Source of the DNA: an uncultured Acidimicrobiales bacterium
GTDB taxonomy: Bacteria; Actinomycetota; Acidimicrobiia; Acidimicrobiales; SZUA-35
Assembly: GCA_937922805.1 (NCBI GenBank)
Contig: CALAJV010000003.1
Location: 124,001 to 188,000, forward strand
DNA: 64,000 bases
Reading direction: 5' to 3'
The notes beneath the pieces are model-generated. The model was not told the DNA's origin. It saw nothing but the letters and a program-made list of their open reading frames with translations, and did not search any database. Each line of letters opens with the position of its first letter. Position 1 is the stretch's first letter. The position numbers were made by a program, and so were the translations under genes. Shown in pieces: positions 52,226-61,863 of the stretch.

Positions 52226-52663
52226 TCAATCTGGATTGTCCTGCACGGCCTCGTAAACCGAGGCGAGAACCGTCATACCAGGTTCAATCAGATCCCCGCC
52301 GATCGCGGCCGGTACGGCCTTATCTCCAGCTGATTCGGACAACTCACCGGTCACAGTAACTTCCACTGGAACCCGACGATAACCCTCACCTTCGAACTGG
52401 TCGATCTCGTACCAATGTTTGTCTAGCTTCTCAGAGACTAAGAGTGACACTTCACACACTTGACCGTCGGGGTCAAGGACGACCCCGGGGTAGCCCTCAG
52501 CGGCACCCCAAGAAATCTCAAATTCAAATCCCGTTATGGTGCCTGTGTACCACCGACCCTCAAGTTTGCGAACGAGCCAGTGATTTACTTCGCCCGGGCG
52601 CAAGGTTCCATACGCAACCAGACTGGTATCGACTAAGGACCGCACGAAGGCAAGGATAGCCAC
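52226..52663 (-). CDS. Gamma-glutamylcyclotransferase family protein
   Basis: 145 residues, with the domain starting at about residue 11. SLVAYGTLRPGEVNHWLV is the typical YGTLR entry of GGCT/AIG2-like folds, with GYPGVVLDPDGQVCEV and the catalytic-type acidic segment YEIDQFEGEGYRRVPVEV. It may cyclise gamma-glutamyl amines or act on related amides. The start is uncertain; GTG codons at 52663 and 52639 are both possible. Confidence 0.82.
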   Translation of the reverse strand: MAILAFVRSLVDTSLVAYGTLRPGEVNHWLVRKLEGRWYTGTITGFEFEISWGAAEGYPGVVLDPDGQVCEVSLLVSEKLDKHWYEIDQFEGEGYRRVPVEVTVTGELSESAGDKAVPAAIGGDLIEPGMTVLASVYEAVQDNPD

Positions 52664-52711
52664 GCCAACAGCACCTGCTGTCCAAATTGGAACCGTGCTA
52701 AGGTTTCAAGC

Positions 52712-53128
52712 ATGAGTGGCTCATTTCTAACCAGAATTGGAAATGGGCTCACCGAATGGAAGATCGAGTGGAAGGCCCGCCGGGACGGCCGCAAACACCT
52801 AACGAACGACCTTCACCAAGCAACCAGAGATATCGTCGGTCCAACTGGTTGGGTTGTTTCAAAAAGCTGGGATCAGTTGAGCAACAACCGGTCGGCCTAC
52901 GTAAAGTCGTTCGACAAGAACCGGATACCACCCAGTCTGCACGTATCAGAACGCGACCGGATTCGGGCCGGAGAGGTCATGCCTTTAACCGAGCGCTGTA
53001 TCGAGGATTACACCGACGCCGGTGCAGTTGAACCGGGCCCGTGGAAAACTGAGGATCTCGAACCCGAAAGCAATACGAAGCCAGAATGGCTTAGTCGCTA
53101 TCGACGATCCGATAGCCCACACCCCTAA
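52712..53128 (+). CDS. Hypothetical protein
   Basis: 138 residues from ATG 52712. It is soluble, charged and Trp-containing (LTEWKIEWKARRDGRKHL, TGWVVSKSWDQL), with an acidic, Pro-rich C-terminal tail. No domain is recognised. Its last 38 bp overlap the convergent response-regulator gene. It is divergent from the GGCT gene. Confidence 0.65.
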   Translation: MSGSFLTRIGNGLTEWKIEWKARRDGRKHLTNDLHQATRDIVGPTGWVVSKSWDQLSNNRSAYVKSFDKNRIPPSLHVSERDRIRAGEVMPLTERCIEDYTDAGAVEPGPWKTEDLEPESNTKPEWLSRYRRSDSPHP

Positions 53129-53777
53129 CCGTTTCGATCGGATCTCCTAAGCCTGGGAGTTCGAGCTTTCGCCGCAGGTTAGCGATGTGAACGTCAACAA
53201 CGTTAGAGAGCCCATCATAGTTGGCGTCCCAAACGTGCTCGAGCAGTTCTTCTCGTCGGCAAACATCGCCAACTCGTCGGAGAAGAAATTCCAGCAAGCT
53301 AAATTCACGTGCCGTTAAGGGCACCATTATCGCTCCCCGCCAAACTGTGTGGGCGGCCGGATCGAGTCTGATACCAGTAACCTGATCGCCGACTCCAAGA
53401 ATTGGCTTCGTGGCCGACGCAGGCCGACGCAGTAGTGCTCGTACTCGAGCCGCCAACTCCGGATAGTCGAATGGCTTGGTCAAATAGTCATCGGCTCCAG
53501 CATCAAGCCCAGCGACTTTATCGGACAATCCATCTCGGGCGGTCAACATCAGGACCGGGACACCAGATCCAGACGCTCGTATGGTCCGGCACAGATCGAC
53601 CCCGTCACCATCAGGAAGCCCAAGGTCGAGAACAACCAAATCGTACTCGTTGATCGAAGCCGCCTCTGCGGCTCCAGCTACGGTCATGACGTGATCCACT
53701 GCATGGCCTTCTTCAACCAGCCCGCGAACAAGCACTTGACCGAGGGAAGCGTCATCTTCGACTAGCAGCAAGCGCAC
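53091..53777 (-). CDS. OmpR/PhoB-family response regulator (orphan)
   Basis: 228 residues from GTG 53777. That start gives the standard MRLLLVEDDASLGQ; a longer frame to 53828 would read through the promoter inverted repeat. The receiver domain has LVEDD, the phospho-acceptor Asp in LVVLDLGLPDGDG, Thr in MLTARD and Lys in DYLTKPFDYPELAARV. The winged-helix output domain ends with HIANLRRKLELPG and ETVRGVGYRI. It binds direct DNA repeats when phosphorylated. No histidine kinase gene is adjacent. Confidence 0.93.
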   Translation of the reverse strand: MRLLLVEDDASLGQVLVRGLVEEGHAVDHVMTVAGAAEAASINEYDLVVLDLGLPDGDGVDLCRTIRASGSGVPVLMLTARDGLSDKVAGLDAGADDYLTKPFDYPELAARVRALLRRPASATKPILGVGDQVTGIRLDPAAHTVWRGAIMVPLTAREFSLLEFLLRRVGDVCRREELLEHVWDANYDGLSNVVDVHIANLRRKLELPGLGDPIETVRGVGYRIVDSD

Positions 53778-53790
53778 TGCCCCAGTCTGG

Positions 53791-53832
53791 CATGAAGAAC
53801 ATGAAGATGGGATGAAGCTGGTCTTCATGTTC
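53791..53832. promoter_or_regulatory. Inverted and direct repeats in the regulator/DUF1800 divergent promoter
   Basis: GAACATGAAGA (53797-53807) and TCTTCATGTTC (53822-53832) are perfect 11-bp arms with a 14-nt spacer. TGAAG also recurs as direct repeats starting at about 53793, 53802 and 53813, which suits an OmpR-type dimer. The region controls the regulator (minus) and DUF1800 (plus) genes. Confidence 0.6.
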
Positions 53833-53863
53833 TGATAATCGTTGGTGTTTTACCTTGGTCGTT

Positions 53864-55201
53864 ATGCCATCACTCCTTGTCCGCCCATCGCTATCGACGA
53901 GTTCTAGGCGAACATTCTTCGCTCGATTCCTAGGAGAAGCGACTTTTGTCGACCAGGACCCTAGCCGAGCTGATGCCGCTCATCTCTTACGCCGCCTATC
54001 GATGACCGTCCATGCTGAGCGAGTCGATCAGCTCAGCGAGCTATCTCGCGATGACGCCATTGCCGCCATGCTCCAAAGCAGCTGGGAACAGATTCCACAA
54101 GACCCGGGAGACCAACTCGACCAAATACCTATGGAAAAGGACGACTGGTCGGAGGTGTCTCAATGGTGGATCCATCAGATGACCGATCCGGGTACCGGAA
54201 TAACTGACCGTTTGACCTGGTTCTGGCATTCTCTACTCACTACCAACGCCTACAAGGTAGAAGGGCCTCAGCTTGTAGCATCTCAATTGACTGGTTTACG
54301 AGCCCAGAGCCGAGGCAACTTCCGCGAATTGCTCCACAATTTCATCGGCTCGGGTGCCCTCCTCCAATACCTCGATGCCAGCTATTCAGTTGCCTCACAG
54401 CCAAACGAGAATTTGGCTCGGGAGCTAATGGAGCTCTATACCGTGGGCCGAGGCAACTACACCCAAGATGACGTTCGAGCCGCAGCGCGAGCTCTGGCCG
54501 GCTGGGTGGTCGAGGACGGAAAAGTTGAGTTCCGTTCCGAGAACGCCTTTATCGCCCCTCTCGTATTTATGGACACCCAAGCTGATTGGGATACAACTAC
54601 GATCGTCGATCGGCTTTGTGATCATCCAGCAACGGCGGCCCGAATCTCTAATCGGCTTTGGCGATTCTTGATTGGCTCTGACCTTCCAGCTGATTCCGCG
54701 GTCGAACTCGGGAAATGGTGGCAGAACAAAGATCTTGAGATCACTCCCCTCGTTGAGCGAATTGTCACCGATCCTTCGTTCTTCGATAGCCGAATGAGCC
54801 GCCCTCGATCGGCCCTGGAGTGGTTTTGTGCCACTAGTGTCCTTAGCCAGCCTGATGACACGGTTTGGGCTGTCGACTCTCTGGGTCAAACCCCGTATCT
54901 TCCACCTACTCCCGCTGGCTGGCCCGAGGGGGATAAATGGCTGGCAACCGGCTCAATCGGTCGCCGCGCTCGTTTCGCCCACAGTCTTGACTTAACCGCA
55001 GCGGCCGTGGAACACGCTGACCTTGAACCAGCTGAAGCGGTTGAAGACGTCATCCGACGGTGCGGCCTCCATTCACTTTCAACCGGGACTCTTAAGGCGC
55101 TGCAGAGCATTGAAACCGACGACGAGTACCTTCCACCCGAAAGCGCGGCGTTGGCCCGTTGGCGAATCGCCCTTACCTGTCCGGAGTCTCACTTATCATG
55201 A
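53864..55201 (+). CDS. DUF1800 family protein
   Basis: 445 residues from ATG 53864 (a TTG at 53855 is in frame). The DUF1800 signatures are HLLRRLSMTVHAERVDQL, TDRLTWFWHSLLTT, ENLARELMELYTVGRGNYTQDDV and AARALAGWVV. The N-terminus has a twin-Arg SRRTFFARF but no clear hydrophobic core, so export is uncertain. The function is unknown. The stop overlaps the DUF1501 start (ATGA), the usual partner gene. Confidence 0.9.
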   Translation: MPSLLVRPSLSTSSRRTFFARFLGEATFVDQDPSRADAAHLLRRLSMTVHAERVDQLSELSRDDAIAAMLQSSWEQIPQDPGDQLDQIPMEKDDWSEVSQWWIHQMTDPGTGITDRLTWFWHSLLTTNAYKVEGPQLVASQLTGLRAQSRGNFRELLHNFIGSGALLQYLDASYSVASQPNENLARELMELYTVGRGNYTQDDVRAAARALAGWVVEDGKVEFRSENAFIAPLVFMDTQADWDTTTIVDRLCDHPATAARISNRLWRFLIGSDLPADSAVELGKWWQNKDLEITPLVERIVTDPSFFDSRMSRPRSALEWFCATSVLSQPDDTVWAVDSLGQTPYLPPTPAGWPEGDKWLATGSIGRRARFAHSLDLTAAAVEHADLEPAEAVEDVIRRCGLHSLSTGTLKALQSIETDDEYLPPESAALARWRIALTCPESHLS

Positions 55202-56547
55202 CCAAGTCGAGTAATAAACAGCTAAAGAACCGGGGCCAACTCAATTCGAGTTCGATCAACTCCCTTACTAGCCGAAGAAAGTTTCTGCAGCAGGCCTCAG
55301 CGGCAGGGGCGATCGCAGGCAGTGGATACTTCTTGAGCTCTTGCAGCGGCGACAACGGCCGCTCCAGCAATGCTGAACCCCTTGCGGTGACACCCAACGA
55401 GCCTCAACAGGACCAAGCTCAATCGTTAGGGCGCCGCACCCCAAATGCCGACTCTATCGACGATCGAGTGCTTGTAATTGTCGACTTGCAGGGCGGCAAT
55501 GATGGCCTCAGCACCGTCGTTCCAGCTGGAGATCCAGCATACTATGATGCTCGCCCCAATCTGGCGGTGGCAGAAGACGAGATCTTAGCCCTAGACGATG
55601 ACGTAGGGCTCCACCCAGCTCTGACTGGGCTACATCAGCAAGGTGTCATCACGGTCGAGGGCGTCGGCTCGGCGACCGGAGATTTGTCCCATTTCGCTAT
55701 GACCGAACGGTGGGAGCGAGGCGATGCTGATGGTCAAGAAAATTATCGATCCGGCTTTCTGGGTCGGTTAGCTGACACGCTCGACAACGGATCGCCGCTG
55801 GTCGCCGCCTCTCTCTCAGGTGACACTCCTCATCTGCTAAATCAAAAAGCTACATCGATGTCGCTAGGCAGCCTCGAAGACTTCTGGTTTCTCAGTCCGA
55901 CAGATTGGTCGGAGACCCTGGCATACCAGCTGGGTCTTGACCTGTTTGCGACCCCAGGAAACGATCAAGGACAGCGAATCCTCAAATCGTTCGACGAGCT
56001 TAAAGCGCTGGCCGCCGACCTCGCCGACCTCGAAGTCGAGGAGCCTGACTGGGAAACGCCGATGCTTAGCCAAGGAGGACAGCTCGGCCAAGATCTTTAC
56101 CTAGCGACCGATTTGATCGCGTCGCAACCTGGGTTGCGTTTGGTTTACGTCAAAACCGGTGACTTCGACACCCACCAGAATCACCTCTACCGCCAAGAAG
56201 AGAACTTGGCGCGGGTCGACGCTGCCGTCGCGGGCTTTTGTCAAAGGGCCGACGACCTTGGATACGGCGATCAGGTGTTAGTGGCTACCATCAGCGAATT
56301 TGGCCGACGGGTAGCTGAAAGCGACGGGGGTCTCGACCACGGATCAGCCTCAACCATGCTGCTTGCCGGCGCCGTCGACGATTATCGGGCAGGCGAACGT
56401 CCATCGCTTACCGACCTAGACGAAGATGGCAACCTGAAGGTCACCGTAAGTTTCGACCGATACCTGGCCACGCTGGCCCAGGAATGGTTGGGCATTGAGG
56501 CAGCCTCAGTGCTGCCGGGCAACCCTGAACCGCTTGGATTGTTCTAG
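55198..56547 (+). CDS. DUF1501 family protein with twin-arginine signal
   Basis: 449 residues from ATG 55198. A Tat-type signal TSRRKFLQQASAAGAIAG leads into a possible lipobox (LSSC). The DUF1501 domain has VLVIVDLQGGNDGLSTVVP, GLHPALTGLHQQGVITV, SHFAMTERWERG and the alkaline-phosphatase-like end EFGRRVAESDGGLDHGSAS. It should be exported folded, together with DUF1800 protein; the biological role of the pair is not established. A strong terminator follows. Confidence 0.92.
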   Translation: MTKSSNKQLKNRGQLNSSSINSLTSRRKFLQQASAAGAIAGSGYFLSSCSGDNGRSSNAEPLAVTPNEPQQDQAQSLGRRTPNADSIDDRVLVIVDLQGGNDGLSTVVPAGDPAYYDARPNLAVAEDEILALDDDVGLHPALTGLHQQGVITVEGVGSATGDLSHFAMTERWERGDADGQENYRSGFLGRLADTLDNGSPLVAASLSGDTPHLLNQKATSMSLGSLEDFWFLSPTDWSETLAYQLGLDLFATPGNDQGQRILKSFDELKALAADLADLEVEEPDWETPMLSQGGQLGQDLYLATDLIASQPGLRLVYVKTGDFDTHQNHLYRQEENLARVDAAVAGFCQRADDLGYGDQVLVATISEFGRRVAESDGGLDHGSASTMLLAGAVDDYRAGERPSLTDLDEDGNLKVTVSFDRYLATLAQEWLGIEAASVLPGNPEPLGLF

Positions 56548-56576
56548 CGCTCAAAGGACACGTTGAACCAAAACTA

Positions 56577-56607
56577 AAAGGGGCGAGACCATCGGCCTCG
56601 CCCCTTT
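56577..56607 (+). terminator. Rho-independent terminator
   Basis: AAAGGGGCGAG (56577-56587) pairs with CTCGCCCCTTT (56597-56607) around a 9-nt loop, 30 bp after the DUF1501 stop. It could also stop transcripts of the convergent proX-like gene. Confidence 0.85.
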
Positions 56608-56677
56608 CGTAGTAGCCATAGTTTCTAGAACATTGCTCCAGAAACCGTCAAGCTAGGTATCAGTTAGTTTGCTGCGG

Positions 56678-57868
56678 TTACGCTGCAGCTCGGGCAGCGT
56701 CGAGCCAAGGATCGACGGTGTCTCGGTTGGCATCAATCCACTCTTGGGCTTGGGCCTTAACGTCGTCTTCAGAGTTGGCGCCACCTTGGTAGGTAACGTT
56801 CTGGTTGACTACGTCAATCACATTTAGGGTTACGGCCTCGAACAAAGCCTTCGCCGCTGGGTTAGCGTCAACAAATTCTTTGTTGGCGGTTACCTGGATG
56901 TCAGCGAATTCCCAGCCAAGGTAGCAAGGATCTGCAGTACAGGTACCTGCAGCGGTTGGTACTGGACCAGCGCCGGTGAAGTCCCAGTCTGGGGTGATTG
57001 AGCCATCAAGGATGTTAGTCTCGTCGCCAACGTTGAGCCACAGGGCGTTGTCGCCTGGGATCAGCTGACCGAGGTAGCCAGATGGGCTCCAGGTGTATTG
57101 AATAACAGGATCGCCAGCGTTGGCACGGTTTACAGATTCAGCAATCATGGCGTCGTAGCCAGCTTGAGTCTGCTCAAGATTGTCCCAGCTATTGAACTCG
57201 ATCATCTCGTTGATGATGTCGTCGCAGGTCCAGTCCTCTGGGCAACCAAAGATGTTCGCTTTGCCATTGTCGTCTTCGTCAAACAGGGCAACGAGATCTG
57301 GATCGTCGTTAATCTGCTGGAGCGACGTGATGCTGTTTTCTTCGGCAACCGTCTTGGTCACGAGGAAGCCTTCTAGCGCCTCACCCAACATTTGTTCACC
57401 GAGAATCTCAACCTTGTCACCGACGAGTGAACCGTCGGTCAATTCGTTTTCGTGCCAGCTCAGGTGTCCGGGGTACCAGCTGTTAGCCCAGAAATCGATT
57501 TCGCCTTCAGCCATAGCGGTGTAGCCATTAGATGGAGGGAACTCGTTAAGTGCCGGATCAGTTACTTCGTAACCGAGCTCTGTTAGTAGGGCAGAATAGA
57601 CCGCAGCCTGGAAGTAACCAGTGCTCCAGTTGGCTCGGGCCGCGGTGACGGTAACGCCAGCTCCGGGCATGGCCGCATCGTCGCCGTCTTCCATGGCATC
57701 GTCGGCAGCGTCGGCGCCATCTTCTACGGCATCCTCCACTGCGTCGGCGCCTGCTTCGGCGGCATCAGTCCCGGCCTCGACAGCCTCATCAGCTGTTCCG
57801 CAGGCGGAGACAAAGAGGGCAAACGCCGCAAGCAGCGCCACCAAGATTGTCTTTTTGTTTCTTAGCAT
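56678..57868 (-). CDS. proX: Glycine betaine/proline ABC transporter substrate-binding lipoprotein
   Basis: 396 residues. A lipoprotein signal ending FVSAC (about residue 22) is followed by a low-complexity Ala/Asp/Glu tether of about 45 residues and an OpuAC-type binding domain. The Trp/Tyr-rich parts that form aromatic cages in such proteins are visible (ARANWSTGYFQAAVYSALL, FWANSWYPGHLSWHENEL, YTWSPSGYLG). It captures a quaternary amine or proline-like osmolyte outside the cell. It lies 116 bp downstream of the permease gene. GTTAGCTAAC (57886-57895) is a short palindrome upstream of its start. Confidence 0.93.
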   Translation of the reverse strand: MLRNKKTILVALLAAFALFVSACGTADEAVEAGTDAAEAGADAVEDAVEDGADAADDAMEDGDDAAMPGAGVTVTAARANWSTGYFQAAVYSALLTELGYEVTDPALNEFPPSNGYTAMAEGEIDFWANSWYPGHLSWHENELTDGSLVGDKVEILGEQMLGEALEGFLVTKTVAEENSITSLQQINDDPDLVALFDEDDNGKANIFGCPEDWTCDDIINEMIEFNSWDNLEQTQAGYDAMIAESVNRANAGDPVIQYTWSPSGYLGQLIPGDNALWLNVGDETNILDGSITPDWDFTGAGPVPTAAGTCTADPCYLGWEFADIQVTANKEFVDANPAAKALFEAVTLNVIDVVNQNVTYQGGANSEDDVKAQAQEWIDANRDTVDPWLDAARAAA

Positions 57869-57984
57869 GGGTTTCTCCCCGTTTGGTTAGCTAACTTCGC
57901 CCACACTCACAAACGTCGTCTCAGAAATCTTCAACGCCGATCAGGAGTGGTAAGCAGGTCTTAGTTTAGGCGGCAGGCCCCCAA

Positions 57985-60507
57985 TTAGTTGGCTGCACCG
58001 GCGCCGATTGGCTCAAACTCTGATGTTTCAGCCGGAATTGTCTTAGTCTCGTCAGCAGTTGAGCTTGTAGTTGTAACGTCGTCATAAATTTTCCTCCGCC
58101 CAAAATCGGACAGAATTTTCCGCGACGCCGAGAACAACAAGAATCCGCTGACAAAGACTAATGCTGATCCCACTCCTGAGAAAAACTTCGAATCGGCGAC
58201 TCGCATCAAGGACAAAATCCATGATGAGCCGATTCCCATGAGCCCGAAGCCAAGGGCGGCTGAGATGGCGCTCCAGGTCCATTGCTGACGAGAGGTGAGC
58301 TCGGGGAACGCCATGGCAGCAACAACCGGGATGGCTAGTGCTATTGCGATGCAGGCCAATGCAATTGGGCCATGAGCCACCACAACCATCGCAGCTAGAG
58401 CAGCTAGGCCACCAACCAGAATGATTTGCGCCCACAAAGCCTTTTGCCTGATCGTCGATCGAGTGGCAAACACGGCAACGAGTCCAATGAGTGCAGCCAC
58501 CACTATGGCTGACTCGACTGTTCGGCCGAACTGAAAGTTCATAACGAACGGACCGCGCAAATCAACTGGGTAGAGCCAAAGTAAGGCAAACAGGGCCGAG
58601 ACAACGCCAATTAGCACTGTTGTCTCTCGGCCGGAAGCAACTTCGGCCGCTCGAAATCGGCTGGCCGCCTCGCTCAAGGTCTTTCGATTCATCCCCGCCC
58701 CAGGAGCGAGTAACGCCAACGCGAACAATCCGAAGACTAGCGATACTGTTCCAAGGCCGGCCCCCTGGTCCGACTGTCCGTCGATAACCACGATCTCGGC
58801 TTTCACCGCGAGATTGTTGATTCGTTGGATTTCTTGACCGGCAACGCCGTTTGTCATTTCGCCGGCGTCGACCTTGGCGTAAACATCATCAAGCATCGCT
58901 TGAATCTCGGGGGTGATGACTGTGTCGGTTCGCCGATCGAAACTCCATCCGGCATAGAGCCCGATGACGAGACAGGCAGTGGCGGCCAAACCACCCAGCG
59001 CTCGACCAATGGAGATTCCCCCAACCTGAGGCACCCGCTCAGCCATCGGCGCAACACGGACCCATAGAACTGCACCGAGAACCGCTACCACCGATGCGGC
59101 AACGGCGACGAACACGCCGATACCGTGAGAGTATTCAAGGTTCAGCGTTGATGGTCGAGCTAGCAAGAACGCTATCGACGTGACCAAAGCCCCACCAGCG
59201 GCAAGAAGGGCTCCGTCCGCTCTCATCCAGGCCGGACCAGCACCTGGGTTAACCAAGTTGTTGACCATCGTGGCGGCCAGGAATAGTCCACACAAGCCTA
59301 CGAAAATTCCGAAGAACGATCCACCAGCGCCAACGATTCCGTTGAAGGATTCGCCTGCTAGGTCTGCGTCGGTTCGACGGCCGTACCCGCTAATTAGGCC
59401 CGAGTCATGGCTCCAAACTAAGAAGGTCGACACTGCTATAGCTATGCCTGCCATGCCGGAGATAAGGATCGGCAATCGCTCAGAACCAACAACCGGGGCA
59501 AATCGATCGCGTTTAATCGTTGACTGATTAGAGCTGAACCCCGGAGCGTCAAGAAGTTCTTCTGGGTCTTTGCGGTGAGACCAAGCTGTCTTCATTCGAG
59601 AAAAGAGGTTGGTTCCATCCGATGCTTCTGGCTGCGAAATCCGGTCGAGGATCACCGCCACCAAGAAGAAGGCCACCCCTGACGACCCGGCTAAGCCGAC
59701 GTCAAGATTTTGAACGGCCCGGAACACTAACTGGCCTAGCCCGCCCGCACCGATGATGGCGGCAACGCCAGCCATAGAAATCGACAACAACAGCGTCTGG
59801 TTAAGTCCGGTCATCATCGCGGGACGAGCCAGAGGAAGTTGGACGTCGGTAAGAACTTTGAATTCAGGAGCGCCAAAGGCGCGGCTCGCCTCGACCACAT
59901 CTTCTGGCACTTGCCGAATGCCCAGATTGGTAAGGCGGATCAATGGTGGCAGGGCGAAGATCATCGTCACCATGGTGGCCGGAACAGCACCGAATCCGAA
60001 GAAGAAGATGACCGGCAACATATAAACGAACGTGTGGATTACCTGCATCGCATCCAATATCGGACGAATGGTTTGCCAGACACCGTCGAATCGGCCGCAT
60101 AACACGCCGATTGGAATGCCAATTAGGGCGCACAAGAACACAGCGACCAGAATCAGCCCGATGGAAACCATCGTCGCATCCCAATAGTCGCTACCGAGCA
60201 AGCCGCAACACGTTAGGCCGATCGCCACCATCACGCCAACCTTTAGGTTGCGAACCACAGTTCCAACAATAAAGAAGGCAACGACCACGACAACCCACGG
60301 AATTTCGAGCAGGAAACCCTTTACGAAATATTCAAACAAGGCGGCAAACGGCCATCGGATCACGTCGAGTACCGGGGCAAGATTCTGGTCGATCCAGTCG
60401 ACTGCTTGATCAACCCAAGGTCCGACGGGAAGCTCCCATTGATCTAGGACTTTGTCATCGAAGAACGACGGTCCGGTGTCTGCATCTTCTTGCATTCGAA
60501 TAGTCAT
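57985..60507 (-). CDS. proW: Glycine betaine/proline ABC permease with large C-terminal membrane extension
   Basis: 840 residues. The first 295 residues are a typical ProW/OpuAB permease: membrane helices, the transporter fold (GIPIGVLCGRFDGVW, LLLSISMAGVAAIIGAGGLGQLVFRAVQ) and the EAA loop EASRAFGAPEFKVLTDVQLP (206-225) that meets the ATPase. Residues 300-840 form an additional region with about ten hydrophobic segments and a conserved-looking extracellular loop near residues 530-575. This extension is absent from ordinary ProW and not recognised. The ATG follows the proV stop directly. The frame is unbroken, so this is a fusion rather than two genes. Confidence 0.9.
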   Translation of the reverse strand: MTIRMQEDADTGPSFFDDKVLDQWELPVGPWVDQAVDWIDQNLAPVLDVIRWPFAALFEYFVKGFLLEIPWVVVVVAFFIVGTVVRNLKVGVMVAIGLTCCGLLGSDYWDATMVSIGLILVAVFLCALIGIPIGVLCGRFDGVWQTIRPILDAMQVIHTFVYMLPVIFFFGFGAVPATMVTMIFALPPLIRLTNLGIRQVPEDVVEASRAFGAPEFKVLTDVQLPLARPAMMTGLNQTLLLSISMAGVAAIIGAGGLGQLVFRAVQNLDVGLAGSSGVAFFLVAVILDRISQPEASDGTNLFSRMKTAWSHRKDPEELLDAPGFSSNQSTIKRDRFAPVVGSERLPILISGMAGIAIAVSTFLVWSHDSGLISGYGRRTDADLAGESFNGIVGAGGSFFGIFVGLCGLFLAATMVNNLVNPGAGPAWMRADGALLAAGGALVTSIAFLLARPSTLNLEYSHGIGVFVAVAASVVAVLGAVLWVRVAPMAERVPQVGGISIGRALGGLAATACLVIGLYAGWSFDRRTDTVITPEIQAMLDDVYAKVDAGEMTNGVAGQEIQRINNLAVKAEIVVIDGQSDQGAGLGTVSLVFGLFALALLAPGAGMNRKTLSEAASRFRAAEVASGRETTVLIGVVSALFALLWLYPVDLRGPFVMNFQFGRTVESAIVVAALIGLVAVFATRSTIRQKALWAQIILVGGLAALAAMVVVAHGPIALACIAIALAIPVVAAMAFPELTSRQQWTWSAISAALGFGLMGIGSSWILSLMRVADSKFFSGVGSALVFVSGFLLFSASRKILSDFGRRKIYDDVTTTSSTADETKTIPAETSEFEPIGAGAAN

Positions 60508-61863
60508 TTACATGAACACCTCTCGCTCGAAACCGTCTATGAGGTTTTCGACTCGACCCATCTCTTCCATGATGTCTCGCGGTTCGAGACGCCCTATCAA
60601 GACTCCGTTGTCGTCTACCACCGCAATAGGCAACCCCCGACCAGCAGGAGCATAAAGCTCGTTCAGCGTTGCGTCGGCGGTCGTAACGTCAAAGTCTTCA
60701 CGCATCGCTTTTGCCAAGTCAGTCGAACCGACTCCGGCTGCTCGAATGCCGTCCTCAGTGGTAATCATCCCAATCGGCTTGCCTGCATTGTCACAACAAA
60801 AGGCTCCGGCTCTTCCGGTCAGGGCGGAAATGGCGTCGTCGAGGGTTGAGTCGTGAGGGATCGGCTTTGCTTCGACCATCACTTCTCGCACCTGAATCAC
60901 CCGACCCTGATCAACGTCTTGCACAAACTCAGCGACATAGCCGGTTGCCGGTTGCGTCAAGATCTCTTCTGGCGTGCCGATTTGAACGACCGCACCGTCT
61001 TTCATGATGCAGACCCGGTTGCCGACGCGGAGAGCTTCGTTCAGGTCGTGGGTAATGAACAGAATCGTTTTACGAAGTTCGTTTTGGATCTCCATCAGCT
61101 CATCTTGCATCTGCCGACGAATTAGTGGATCCAGAGCACTGAACGCCTCATCCATGAGGAGAATGTCAGGATCACTAGCGAGCGCCCGAGCAAGACCGAT
61201 TCTCTGCTGCATACCGCCCGAGAGTTCGCTAACTGCGTTCTGGGCATACGCTTCAAGCCCAACCAAGGCCAACGCTCGCATCGATTGTTTGTCTCGTTCG
61301 CGGCGAGGAACTTTCTGTACTTTCAGGCCGTAGCCCACATTGTCGATCACGTTGCGGTGCGGGAACAAGGCAAAGTGCTGGAACACCATGCCCATTTTCT
61401 CTCGTCGGAACGCCTGCAGCGAAGGCCCGTTTAGATCCTGAACGTTAACCCCGTCAACCCACACTTCACCTGCAGTTACTGGGTGTAACTTGTTCACCGT
61501 GCGGATCGCGGTTGACTTACCGGAGCCGGACAAGCCCATAACGACAAAAATCTCGCCTTGAGGCACCGAGAAGTTGACGTCATGCAAACCCATTACGTGC
61601 CCGGTCTGGGCTTGCACTTCGTTCTTGCCTACACCGGCCTTGGCTAACTCGTATGCTCGACCCCTGGGTTGAGCCCCGAAGATCTTGTACACACCGTCCA
61701 GCCGAATAATCTCATTGTCGACTGGTGAGGCCTGTTTGGTTGAAGATCCGTTTGTAGACGTGAAATTAGACAATGCGCCGCTTCCCCTAGGTCGATCTGT
61801 TTCAGATCGAAAATGTCTGACTTTTGTCTCGATGTTGCGCTGAGTGCCGCTCCGCTTTGGCAT
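60508..61863 (-). CDS. proV: Glycine betaine/proline ABC transporter ATPase with CBS domains
   Basis: 451 residues from ATG 61863; a TTG at 61773 with a better ribosome site (AGGGGAAG) would give 421 and may be the real start. Nucleotide-binding motifs: VVMGLSGSGKST (Walker A), MGMVFQHFALFPHRNV (Q loop), VSELSGGMQQRIGLARALA (signature), ILLMDEAFSALDP (Walker B) and FITHDLNEA (switch His). Tandem CBS domains occupy about residues 340-445, as in ProV/OpuAA, which sense ionic strength. It powers uptake with ProW and ProX. Confidence 0.94.
   Translation of the reverse strand: MPKRSGTQRNIETKVRHFRSETDRPRGSGALSNFTSTNGSSTKQASPVDNEIIRLDGVYKIFGAQPRGRAYELAKAGVGKNEVQAQTGHVMGLHDVNFSVPQGEIFVVMGLSGSGKSTAIRTVNKLHPVTAGEVWVDGVNVQDLNGPSLQAFRREKMGMVFQHFALFPHRNVIDNVGYGLKVQKVPRRERDKQSMRALALVGLEAYAQNAVSELSGGMQQRIGLARALASDPDILLMDEAFSALDPLIRRQMQDELMEIQNELRKTILFITHDLNEALRVGNRVCIMKDGAVVQIGTPEEILTQPATGYVAEFVQDVDQGRVIQVREVMVEAKPIPHDSTLDDAISALTGRAGAFCCDNAGKPIGMITTEDGIRAAGVGSTDLAKAMREDFDVTTADATLNELYAPAGRGLPIAVVDDNGVLIGRLEPRDIMEEMGRVENLIDGFEREVFM

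Noticed and set aside
53778..53828. Upstream start of the response regulator
   Set aside because: It would place the perfect inverted repeat within codons and add residues not found in the family; GTG 53777 gives the normal receiver start.
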